Shown here one piece after another: positions 51,626 through 60,162 of a stretch of DNA of 64,000 bases (within the stretch, counting starts at the first letter, position 1; every line of letters begins with the position of its first letter). The notes under the pieces were generated by a model, which was not told where the DNA came from, did no database searches, and saw nothing but the letters and a program-made list of their open reading frames with translations. Position numbers and translations under genes: made by a program. Source of the stretch: Blautia sp. (GTDB lineage Bacteria; Bacillota; Clostridia; Lachnospirales; Lachnospiraceae); assembly GCA_022777285.1 (NCBI GenBank), contig JALFGN010000115.1, forward strand, positions 1 to 64,000, read 5' to 3'.

Positions 51626-52270
51626 ATGAATCTTCTAAATGAAGACAATGTTGTACATATCGCATTAAATAAAATCGGCGATATCGTAATTGCAAATCTG
51701 CTGTTTGTTTTGTGCAGTCTCCCTCTTATAACTGCAGGCCCTGCACTAACCGCTTTATATCACTGCATGCTTCGCACAGTAAAAGGAAACAACAATGGAA
51801 CCATAAAAACTTATTTTCGGGCATTCAAACAGAATTTTCTCCAGTCTTTTATGATATGGATCGGTATCCTGGCTTTTGGCAGCATTCTGTTTCTGAATAC
51901 ACGCTTTCTTCTCCATACCGATTCGGAATATGGAAAGCTGTTTTTTTATCTTTCCGGTGCAGTCCTGGGACTTCTGGTGATTACTGCTCTTTATATTTTT
52001 CCTGTAATTGCTGCTTTTTCTAATACACTGGGAAATCTATTAAAGAATTCCTTTTTGTTTGCATTTATGCATTTTCCCTCTACTATGGCTATTGCAGTAA
52101 TTTCCATTCTTCCTTTATATATGACCTATCAGGATCTGAAACTGCTCCCGCTTTATGCATGCTGCTGGTTTTTCTTCGGTTTCGGTCTTACGGCCTATAT
52201 TAATTCTCTTATGTTCTATCGGATATTTAAACCTTACCTCGAAAAAGAAGAAGAAATATGCGAATCATAA
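51626..52270 (+). CDS. DUF624/YesL family membrane protein
   Basis: NKIGDIVIANLLFVLCSLPLITAGPALTALYHCMLRTVKGNNNGTIKTYFRAFKQNF. Confidence 0.88.
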   Translation: MNLLNEDNVVHIALNKIGDIVIANLLFVLCSLPLITAGPALTALYHCMLRTVKGNNNGTIKTYFRAFKQNFLQSFMIWIGILAFGSILFLNTRFLLHTDSEYGKLFFYLSGAVLGLLVITALYIFPVIAAFSNTLGNLLKNSFLFAFMHFPSTMAIAVISILPLYMTYQDLKLLPLYACCWFFFGFGLTAYINSLMFYRIFKPYLEKEEEICES

Positions 52271-52307
52271 AAAACATCGACTTGCTGCAGCAGGTCGATG
52301 TTTTTTT
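52269..52307. terminator. Bidirectional intrinsic terminator
   Basis: AAAAACATCGACtTGCTGCAGCAgGTCGATGTTTTTTT. Confidence 0.88.
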
Positions 52308-52423
52308 ATGATTCTATCCAAACTAAAGATAGAATATTTTGACAAATATAAGATATTTTTTTATAATTACTTATAAGAAAACGAATTTTTATTACATTTC
52401 ACAAAAACAGAAGGGAGATTTTT

Positions 52424-53743
52424 ATGGGACTTATCAAAGCGGCAATCCAATCATTAAACAGTACACTGGCAGATCAATGGAAAGAATTTTTTTACTGTGA
52501 TTCTATTGACAGCGATATTCTGGTGATGAAAGGCCAAAAACGTACCAATGGACGCTCTTCCAACAAAAAAGGAAATGACAACATCATTTCCAGTGGATCT
52601 GTCATTGCTGTTGCAGATGGACAATGCATGATTATTGTAGAACAGGGAAAAATCGTGGAATTTTGTGCAGAGCCCGGGGAATTTGTTTATGATGCCTCTT
52701 CAGAGCCCAGTCTCTTTACCGGTGATCTGGCTGACAGTCTGGTAAAAACCTTTGATACAATCGGCAGACGTTTTACCTTTGGAGGTGACGCAGGCAAAGA
52801 CCAACGCATCTATTACTTTAATACAAAAGAAATCACAGATAATAAATTCGGAACTGCTACTCCTTTTCTGTTCCGCGTGGTTGATCGAAATATTGGATTT
52901 GACAGAGAGGTATCTGTTAGATGCAATGGCATTTATTCCTACCGTATAACAAATCCTCTGTTATTTTATGCCAACGTCTGTGGAAATATCGAAAATTACT
53001 ATGATCGTTCGGAAATTGATCCGCAGTTAAAAACAGAATTTATCGGTGCACTCCAGCCTGCTTTTGCCAGATTATCTGAACTGGAATTACGCCCAAGTCA
53101 GATTCCTGCTCATTCTGCGGAACTTGAAGATGCCATGAATGAAATACTTACTCGGAAATGGTCAGAAAAAAGGGGAATCTCTATCGTATCCGTAGCGATG
53201 AATCCAATTTCTCTGAAAGAAGAAGATCTGCAAAAACTCCAGCAACTCCAGGATACTGCTATTTTGCGTAACGCTTCCATGCGTACAGCCACTTTAACCG
53301 AAGCGACCGCAGAAGCTATGAAAGCTGCTGCATCGAATGCAAATGGTTCTATGATGGGATTTATGGGCATGAATATGGTTGGAAACGCAACCGGAATGAA
53401 TTTACAAAATCTTTTTGAAATGGATGAAAGCAGACAATCTGCTGCCCGGACAACTGCTCAATCTGCTCCTTCCAACAGCTGGAGATGTTCCTGTGGCCAT
53501 CTTGCATCCGGAAATTTCTGTACAGAATGTGGATCCAAAAAGCCGGAAACAAATGGTTGGACCTGTTCCTGCGGAACTTTCAATAAAGGAAAATTCTGTT
53601 ATAACTGCGGAGCAAAAAAATCAGCCGGTGTGCCTCTATACCATTGTGACAAATGTGGATGGGAACCAGAAGATCCGACACATCCTCCAAAATTCTGTCC
53701 GGAATGTGGAGATCCTTTTACCGATGAAGACATTACCAATTAA
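52424..53743 (+). CDS. SPFH-domain protein with C-terminal zinc ribbons (YdjI-like / 'virion core protein')
   Basis: SPFH-like N-terminus (SVIAVADGQCMIIVEQGKIVEFCAEPGEFVYD) and three C-terminal zinc-ribbon-like Cys clusters (CSCGHLASGNFCTECG; CSCGTFNKGKFCYNCG; CDKCGWEPEDPTHPPKFCPECG). Confidence 0.85.
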   Translation: MGLIKAAIQSLNSTLADQWKEFFYCDSIDSDILVMKGQKRTNGRSSNKKGNDNIISSGSVIAVADGQCMIIVEQGKIVEFCAEPGEFVYDASSEPSLFTGDLADSLVKTFDTIGRRFTFGGDAGKDQRIYYFNTKEITDNKFGTATPFLFRVVDRNIGFDREVSVRCNGIYSYRITNPLLFYANVCGNIENYYDRSEIDPQLKTEFIGALQPAFARLSELELRPSQIPAHSAELEDAMNEILTRKWSEKRGISIVSVAMNPISLKEEDLQKLQQLQDTAILRNASMRTATLTEATAEAMKAAASNANGSMMGFMGMNMVGNATGMNLQNLFEMDESRQSAARTTAQSAPSNSWRCSCGHLASGNFCTECGSKKPETNGWTCSCGTFNKGKFCYNCGAKKSAGVPLYHCDKCGWEPEDPTHPPKFCPECGDPFTDEDITN

Positions 53744-53778
53744 TTTCTGTCGCACACTACAAAAAGGAGGCGTGTATC

Positions 53779-54837
53779 ATGCCTGATTTAACAGAATACA
53801 AATGCCCTGCCTGCGGCGGCGCCATGGAATTTAACAGTAAACTTCAGAAAATGAAATGTCCTTATTGCGATACAGAAATGGAAGTTGAAGAATTTCAGGA
53901 ACTGCATTCTCAAGCAAATACTTCTGACTCAACCAATCAATGGACCAAAGAAGAAACTGCTGGCATACATATTTATATCTGTGAATCCTGTGGGGGACAA
54001 ATTGCTGCTGATGGAAGTACCGGTGCATCAGCCTGTCCTTTCTGTGGAAGTCCGGTAATCATGAGCGGGCAGTTTTCCGATGATCTGAAACCGGATTACA
54101 TTATTCCGTTTAAACTGGATAAGAAAGAAGCCAAAGCAGCCTATCAGAAACACCTTCAGGGAAAGAATTTTCTTCCCGGAATCTTCCGTTCTGAAAATCA
54201 TATTGATGAAATAAAAGGGATCTATGTCCCGTTCTGGCTGTTTGATACAGATGCAACTGCAGATATGAAATTTAACGGCGAACGAATCCGTACCTGGACT
54301 TCCGGAGATACGGAATATACAGAACATGAATTTTATCAGGCACAACGAACCGGAGAAATCCGTTTTTCTCATGTACCTGCCGATGGTTCCAAAAAAATGG
54401 ATGATATCCTGATGGAATCCATTGAACCTTATGACTTTTCAGAAGCAGTCCCCTTCCAGTCTGCATATCTGGCAGGCTATCTGGCTAATCGCTATGATGT
54501 ATCAGCCAAAGAGCGTCTCAAACGTGCCAGAGAACGAATTCTGCGAAGTACAGAGATTTCTTTTGAGGAAACTGTTCAGGGATACCACTCAGTAACTACT
54601 CAGGATAGTCACATCACCTTACATAATACCAGTTCTGTGTATGCCTTATATCCTGTATGGCTGCTCAACACAACATGGAAAAATAAAAAATACACCTTCG
54701 CTATGAATGGACAAACCGGAAAAATGGTAGGTGATCTTCCCTTTGATAAACAGGCATTCTGGAAATATGTGGCAATCAGAGGTGTTTTAATCGGAACGAT
54801 TCTTTCTGCTCTGACCTGTATTCTTCGATTGTTATAG
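53779..54837 (+). CDS. TFIIB-type zinc ribbon membrane protein (YdjG-like)
   Basis: CPACGGAMEFNSKLQKMKCPYCDTEME, CESCGGQIAADGSTGASACPFCGSPVI; one C-terminal TM helix. Confidence 0.85.
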   Translation: MPDLTEYKCPACGGAMEFNSKLQKMKCPYCDTEMEVEEFQELHSQANTSDSTNQWTKEETAGIHIYICESCGGQIAADGSTGASACPFCGSPVIMSGQFSDDLKPDYIIPFKLDKKEAKAAYQKHLQGKNFLPGIFRSENHIDEIKGIYVPFWLFDTDATADMKFNGERIRTWTSGDTEYTEHEFYQAQRTGEIRFSHVPADGSKKMDDILMESIEPYDFSEAVPFQSAYLAGYLANRYDVSAKERLKRARERILRSTEISFEETVQGYHSVTTQDSHITLHNTSSVYALYPVWLLNTTWKNKKYTFAMNGQTGKMVGDLPFDKQAFWKYVAIRGVLIGTILSALTCILRLL

Positions 54838-54851
54838 AAAAGGAGGAGTGT

Positions 54852-55670
54852 ATGAAAAAGATACTATCTGTAATATTTTTATCAATCCTTCTGATTACAG
54901 GAGCAACCGACTCCATATATGCACAATCCGAAACTGCGATTCCAGAAGAAAAACTTCTTCCCCGTCTGACAGACGAAGCAGACATTCTTTCAGATACAGA
55001 AGAAGCAAAACTTCTTAAAAATCTGGATGAAGTCAGTGAACGCCAGAAATGTGATGTTGTAATTGCAACGGTTGCTTCTTTGAACGGACAATCTCCAATG
55101 AATTATGCCGATGATTTTTATGATTATAACGGATATGGATACGGTGAAAACCGCGATGGTATACTGCTTCTTATCAGTATGGAAAACCGCGATTATTGGA
55201 TCAGCACTTATGGATACGGAATGACTGCTTTTACAGATGCCGGTCTTGCCTATATACAAGATCAGTTTCTGTCTGATTTAAGTGACGGAAATTATTTTGA
55301 ATCCTTTACAACATTTGCTGAACTTTGTGACAGTTTTATTACCCAGGCCCGAACAGAAAAACCTTACGATACCGGAAATCTTCCCAGAACCCCCCTTTTC
55401 CCCTTCTTCATTGCTGCTGATTTCCTGATTGGATTTGTGATTGCTCTTATTTTAGCTTTCGTAAAAAAAGGAAAACTAAAATCTGTTCGTCCCGAAACTC
55501 AGGCTCAGAACTATACTGTACCCGGCAGTCTCTTTCTATCCGTAAACCAGGACTGGTTCATAAACAAAACCATTACCACCAGAAAAATCCAACAGGAGAA
55601 TCCTTCCGGAAGCAGTACCCATTCCAGTTCTTCCGGCACCACTCACGGCGGCAGTGGCGGAAAATTCTAA
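54852..55670 (+). CDS. TPM-domain membrane protein (YdjH-like)
   Basis: Signal peptide; LTDEADILSDTEEAKLLKNLDEVSERQKCDVVIATVASLNGQSPMNYADDFYDYNGYGYGENRDGILLLISMENRDYWISTYG; TM plus Gly/Ser-rich tail. Confidence 0.88.
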   Translation: MKKILSVIFLSILLITGATDSIYAQSETAIPEEKLLPRLTDEADILSDTEEAKLLKNLDEVSERQKCDVVIATVASLNGQSPMNYADDFYDYNGYGYGENRDGILLLISMENRDYWISTYGYGMTAFTDAGLAYIQDQFLSDLSDGNYFESFTTFAELCDSFITQARTEKPYDTGNLPRTPLFPFFIAADFLIGFVIALILAFVKKGKLKSVRPETQAQNYTVPGSLFLSVNQDWFINKTITTRKIQQENPSGSSTHSSSSGTTHGGSGGKF

Positions 55671-55734
55671 AACACGTCACATAAAAACATATACCTGAAA
55701 CAAAATTTTTACTATAATTGAAAGTAATCGTTTA

Positions 55735-55753
55735 TTCAGACATGCAGTCTGAA
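55735..55753. promoter_or_regulatory. Candidate operator palindrome in the 5' leader of the plus-strand GH36 gene
   Basis: TTCAGAC-atgca-GTCTGAA, 7-bp perfect arms, just downstream of TATAAT at 55713-55718. Confidence 0.45.
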
Positions 55754-55783
55754 ATCATTATTAATCTGGATAAGGAGGAAATT

Positions 55784-57979
55784 ATGGCAATTCAAATTGA
55801 TCATGCAAATTCTTTATTTACCTTGTTAACCAAAAACAGTATGTATCAGATGAAAGCAGATTCCCTTGGTACACTGGTTCATACCCGTTACGGAAAAAGG
55901 ACACCTGTCTTTGACTATTCTTATCTGAATAAAAGCTGTGACCGTGGATTTTCAGGCAATCCTTACAGTGCCGGCAAAAACCGCACCTATTCTCTTGATA
56001 CCATGCCTGTAGAATTTCCTGTATACGGAAGCGGAGATTACAGAGATTGTGCCCTGAAAATCCGCTACAGCAGCGGTGCATCTTCTGCTGAACTTACCTT
56101 TGATTCTTATGAAGTAAAAGAAGGAAAATATGCGCTTCCAGGTCTTCCTGCATTCTACAGTTGTCAGGAAGATACTGCTCATACCCTGATCATTACTTTA
56201 AAAGACACCACGAACTCTGTTTTTGTCCATCTGTATTATGGTGTTCTGGAAGAAAAGGATATCATCACCAGAGCAGTGTGTATTGAAAATAAAGGTGATT
56301 CTCCTGTTTATCTTGATCGTGTACTCAGCGTATGTGCAGATTTCCAGTACGGAGAATATGACTTTATTTCCTTCTACGGACGTCATGCTATGGAGCGTCT
56401 CTACTCCCGCACACGGGTTCATCACGGAGTACAGGCGGTCGGAAGTACAAGAGGTGCTTCCAGCCATCACTACAATCCTTTTGTTGTTCTGGCTGATAAA
56501 AATACAACAGAAACATCCGGTGAATGCTATGGATTCTCGTTTGTATACAGTGGAGATTTCCTGGCTGAAGCAGAAAAAGACCAGACCGGACAGACACGTG
56601 TTCTTATGGGAATCCATCCTGAAAACTTCTGCTATAAACTGGATCCTGGTCAGACCTTCACTGCCCCGGAAACAGCTATGGTATATAGCAGCACCGGTTT
56701 TGAATCGATGACACACACATTCCATAAAGCAATCCGTAACAATCTGTGCCGAGGAAAATTCAAAAAAGCAGAACGTCCCGTACTGATCAACAACTGGGAA
56801 GGTACTTATTTTGATTTTACAGGAGACAAACTGGTTGCTATGGCCTCTGAAGCCAAAGAAATGGGCGTGGAGCTGTTTGTAATGGATGATGGATGGTTTG
56901 GCAAACGGGATAATGACTTTTCAGGTCTTGGAGACTGGATTGTTAACGAAAAGAAACTGGGTTGTACCTTAAAAGATTTATCTGACCGTATTCATAATCT
57001 TGGATTGAAATTCGGTATCTGGTTTGAACCGGAATGTATTTCCGAAGACAGTGACCTTTACCGCGCGCATCCAGACTGGGCATTTAAAGTTCCCGAAAAG
57101 AAACCCGTAAGAAGCCGCTATCAGCTGGTTCTTGATTTTTCAAGAAAAGAAGTACGGGATTACATTTTTAACATGATGTGCAAAGTTCTGGACAGTGCTA
57201 AAATCGAATATCTCAAATGGGATTTCAACCGAAGCATCGGCGATCTTTACAGTGCGGAACTGCCTGCTGATCGTCAGGGCGAAACTGCTTATAAATATGT
57301 TCTGGGTCTTTATGAAGTTCTGGAAAATCTGAACCAGCGTTATCCGGATATGCTGATTGAAGGCTGCAGCGGCGGCGGAGGAAGATTCGATGCAGGTATG
57401 CTTTACTATACTCCGCAAATCTGGACCAGTGATGATACCGATGCAATTGAAAGACTGAAAATTCAGTATGGTACTTCCTTCGCTTACCCTGTAAGTACAA
57501 TGGGTGCCCATGTATCTGCTGTTCCAAATCATCAGACCGGAAGAAAAACAGAAATTTCAACCAGAGCAACCGTTGCCATGGCTGGAACCTTTGGATATGA
57601 ACTGGATCCTGCAAAACTTACAACCGAGGAAAAAGAAGAAATCAAAAATCAGATTAAAACCTTCCGTAAATATTATTCTCTTATCCAGGATGGTATCTAT
57701 TACAGACTGACCAGTCCTTATGAAGATGAAGAATATACCGCATGGGAATTTGTAAGTGAAGACAAACAGGAAGCTCTGATCAGCATTGTAAACACAAAAC
57801 TGACAGCAAATGGTATGTTCTCCAGAATTAAACTGCGTGGACTGAATCCGGATCTCTGGTATTCCATTGACAATACAGAATATCCGGGTGCAGCACTTAT
57901 GGAAGCCGGTCTTCCACTTCCTATTCCTTCTTTTGAATATGAAAGCTGGAATCTCCATGTAAAAGCAATTAATCAATAG
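55784..57979 (+). CDS. GH36 alpha-galactosidase (second copy)
   Basis: VMDDGWFGKRDND, EYLKWDFNR, EGCSGGGGRFDAGMLYYTPQIWTSDDTDAIER; ATG 55784 after AAGGAGGAA. Confidence 0.95.
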   Translation: MAIQIDHANSLFTLLTKNSMYQMKADSLGTLVHTRYGKRTPVFDYSYLNKSCDRGFSGNPYSAGKNRTYSLDTMPVEFPVYGSGDYRDCALKIRYSSGASSAELTFDSYEVKEGKYALPGLPAFYSCQEDTAHTLIITLKDTTNSVFVHLYYGVLEEKDIITRAVCIENKGDSPVYLDRVLSVCADFQYGEYDFISFYGRHAMERLYSRTRVHHGVQAVGSTRGASSHHYNPFVVLADKNTTETSGECYGFSFVYSGDFLAEAEKDQTGQTRVLMGIHPENFCYKLDPGQTFTAPETAMVYSSTGFESMTHTFHKAIRNNLCRGKFKKAERPVLINNWEGTYFDFTGDKLVAMASEAKEMGVELFVMDDGWFGKRDNDFSGLGDWIVNEKKLGCTLKDLSDRIHNLGLKFGIWFEPECISEDSDLYRAHPDWAFKVPEKKPVRSRYQLVLDFSRKEVRDYIFNMMCKVLDSAKIEYLKWDFNRSIGDLYSAELPADRQGETAYKYVLGLYEVLENLNQRYPDMLIEGCSGGGGRFDAGMLYYTPQIWTSDDTDAIERLKIQYGTSFAYPVSTMGAHVSAVPNHQTGRKTEISTRATVAMAGTFGYELDPAKLTTEEKEEIKNQIKTFRKYYSLIQDGIYYRLTSPYEDEEYTAWEFVSEDKQEALISIVNTKLTANGMFSRIKLRGLNPDLWYSIDNTEYPGAALMEAGLPLPIPSFEYESWNLHVKAINQ

Positions 57980-57989
57980 TCTATACAAA

Positions 57990-58037
57990 AATAACTGCTG
58001 TTCTATGTCGCCCGACGTAGAACAGCAGTTATTTTTT
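57990..58037. terminator. Bidirectional intrinsic terminator between convergent genes
   Basis: AATAACTGCTGTTCTAtGTCG-ccc-gACgTAGAACAGCAGTTATTTTTT. Confidence 0.9.
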
Positions 58038-58716
58038 AAACAGGCATATTTACAATAAATACATACATTACTATAAAGTGACAAATACTTCCACCCATAA
58101 CAAACAGATGAAAAATCTCATGAGATCCAAAATTCTTATGCTTTGCATTAAAAATCGGCAGCTTCAGCGCATAAATAATTCCTCCCACTGTGTATATGAT
58201 TCCTCCTGCCAGAAGCCATCCAAATCCTGCTGGATCCAATGCTTTAATGATTGGCACAAACGCAAATACACAAAGCCACCCCATCGCTATATAAATGACA
58301 GAAGAAAACCACTTAGGGCAGGTAATCCAACACGCCTTGATAATCGTTCCGATAACAGCTACCGCCCAAACTGCTATACAAAGCATCGTTCCCGTCTTCC
58401 CATGAAGTGCAATCAAACATACCGGTGTATAACTGCCTGCAATCAGAAAAAAAATCATAATATGATCCATTTTCCTAAGCCTTCTGTTTACTTTTTCCGT
58501 AGAATCGACTGTATGATAAATGGTACTGGCTCCATATAAAAGTATCATACTCAGAATAAAAATACTCATAGCAATCATATGAATCTTATCCGGCTCTCTG
58601 GCAGCCTTCACAAGCAGAGGTACCGCAGCCAGTACTGCCATAAGACAGCCTACAAAATGTGTAATTGCACTTCCGGGTTCCTTGATTTTAAATTTCATAA
58701 TACTCACTCCTAACAA
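58036..58716 (-). CDS. Hemolysin III / PAQR (YqfA) family membrane protein
   Basis: AITHFVGCLMAVLAAVPLLV, LYGASTIYHTVDSTEKVNRRLRKMDHIMIFFLIAGSYTPVCL, HEIFHLFVMGGSICHFI. Confidence 0.93.
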   Translation of the reverse strand: MLGVSIMKFKIKEPGSAITHFVGCLMAVLAAVPLLVKAAREPDKIHMIAMSIFILSMILLYGASTIYHTVDSTEKVNRRLRKMDHIMIFFLIAGSYTPVCLIALHGKTGTMLCIAVWAVAVIGTIIKACWITCPKWFSSVIYIAMGWLCVFAFVPIIKALDPAGFGWLLAGGIIYTVGGIIYALKLPIFNAKHKNFGSHEIFHLFVMGGSICHFIVMYVFIVNMPV

Positions 58717-58851
58717 TTATGTCTCATTTTTCTGTCTTTTGCATAATATAAATTAGTATTTAAAATTATATTATGTAGTTTTAAAAACTACTTGTTGGAA
58801 TTATAATATCACTGTTATATTATTTTTGCAACTCTTTTTTTACATAAAAAA

Positions 58852-58876
58852 ACAGAGAGTTGGGAACAACTCTCTG
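58852..58876 (-). terminator. Intrinsic terminator of the rubrerythrin gene
   Basis: ACAGAGAGTT-gggaac-AACTCTCTGT followed by TTTTTTT on the minus strand. Confidence 0.88.
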
Positions 58877-58893
58877 TCCAAAAAATTTTTAAA

Positions 58894-59436
58894 TTAACCA
58901 AAATATCTCTTTAACAGACCTTCAAATGCTTTTCCGTGACGAGCTTCATCTCTAGCCATTTCATGAACAGTATCATGAATAGCGTCAAGGTTAGCAGCTT
59001 TTGCACGTTTAGCAAGATCGAATTTACCTGCTGTCGCACCATTTTCTGCTGCAACACGTAATTCAAGGTTTTTCTTTGTGCTGTCTGTTACAACTTCTCC
59101 TAATAATTCAGCAAATTTAGCAGCATGTTCTGCTTCTTCGTAAGCAGCTTTTTCCCAATATAAACCAATTTCCGGATATCCTTCTCTATGAGCAACTCTT
59201 GCCATAGCCAAGTACATACCAACTTCTGAACATTCACCTTCAAAGTTTGCTCTTAAATCAGCCAGAATATCTTCGCTTACGCCCTGAGCCACACCAACTA
59301 CATGCTCAGCTGCCCATGATAATTCGCCTGCCTGCTCTTTGAATTTATCAGCACCAACGCCACATACTGGACATTTTTCCGGAGCTGCATCGCCTTCATA
59401 AACGTATCCACATACACCACATACAAATTTTTTCAT
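58894..59436 (-). CDS. Reverse rubrerythrin (N-terminal rubredoxin domain, C-terminal di-iron four-helix domain)
   Basis: [29 protein letters not shown] at the N-terminus, then [43 protein letters not shown]. Confidence 0.93.
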   Translation of the reverse strand: MKKFVCGVCGYVYEGDAAPEKCPVCGVGADKFKEQAGELSWAAEHVVGVAQGVSEDILADLRANFEGECSEVGMYLAMARVAHREGYPEIGLYWEKAAYEEAEHAAKFAELLGEVVTDSTKKNLELRVAAENGATAGKFDLAKRAKAANLDAIHDTVHEMARDEARHGKAFEGLLKRYFG

Positions 59437-59480
59437 AACTCTTATCTCCTTTTCTTAATAATGTTTATTTGATTAACCTT

Positions 59481-59505
59481 AAATAACAATAATTATTACT
59501 GTTTT
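59481..59505. promoter_or_regulatory. Putative PerR/Fur-type box upstream of reverse rubrerythrin
   Basis: AAATAACAATAATTATTACTGTT; inverted-repeat core AATAATTATT. Confidence 0.5.
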
Positions 59506-59534
59506 AATGTACCATACCTGACCATTTTTGTCAA

Positions 59535-59936
59535 CTACTTTTTCTCATTTTCTTTCCTGATACATTCTTTACAAGTTCCGTAAAAAGTAGTCCTCTGACC
59601 GGTAATTTTCCCGTCAAAATTTTCCGCGATCTTATTCGTAATTTCCTTTACGATTTCACCTTCTACATCAATGATATTATGGCATTGCGTGCATATAAAA
59701 TGACTATGCTGTTCTGTATTACAATCATATCTGTCTGGGCCATTTCCGGTAGATATTTTTGTTATTTCGCCAAGTTCAACAAGAAGAGCTAAATTTCTGT
59801 AGACTGTCCCCAAACTGATATTTGGATACTCTGCCTTTATCTGCGTATATACTTGGTCGGCAGTAGGATGTTCTTTGCAGTTTCTTATAAACTGGCGAAT
59901 GGATTCCCTTTGTCGGCTGTACTTTAACGTAGCCAT
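59535..59936 (-). CDS. perR: Fur family transcriptional regulator, PerR-like
   Basis: HPTADQVYTQIKAEYPNISLGTVYRNLALL, HSHFICTQCHNIIDVEGE, CxxC C-terminal pair GTCKECIRK. Confidence 0.9.
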   Translation of the reverse strand: MATLKYSRQRESIRQFIRNCKEHPTADQVYTQIKAEYPNISLGTVYRNLALLVELGEITKISTGNGPDRYDCNTEQHSHFICTQCHNIIDVEGEIVKEITNKIAENFDGKITGQRTTFYGTCKECIRKENEKK

Positions 59937-59956
59937 TGCACTCTCCTTTCAATAGA

Positions 59957-59969
59957 AATAACAGTTATT
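59957..59969. promoter_or_regulatory. Putative autoregulatory PerR/Fur-type box
   Basis: AATAAC-a-GTTATT perfect palindrome upstream of perR; shares an AACAGTwATwATyAT core with the rubrerythrin upstream region. Confidence 0.5.
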
Positions 59970-60162
59970 ATCATAAATATACTATACTAGACTTTTTTTG
60001 TCAAGTATTCGTATTCATTCCTCTTTTATTTTTCAGTATATCACCCTGTTTTTTATTTTCAATCTTTTTCATGAAAGTTCTTTCAATTTTTTTTGAACAA
60101 TTGAAAAAATCTTAATTCAGATTTATAATATTTCAAAGAAAACAAAGATTGGAGAGAGGAAA

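Noticed and set aside
56198-56725. Paired ORFs on both strands inside the plus-strand GH36 (56198-56725 and 56223-56711)
   Set aside because: Both lie within an uninterrupted GH36 frame; alternative frames lack motifs.
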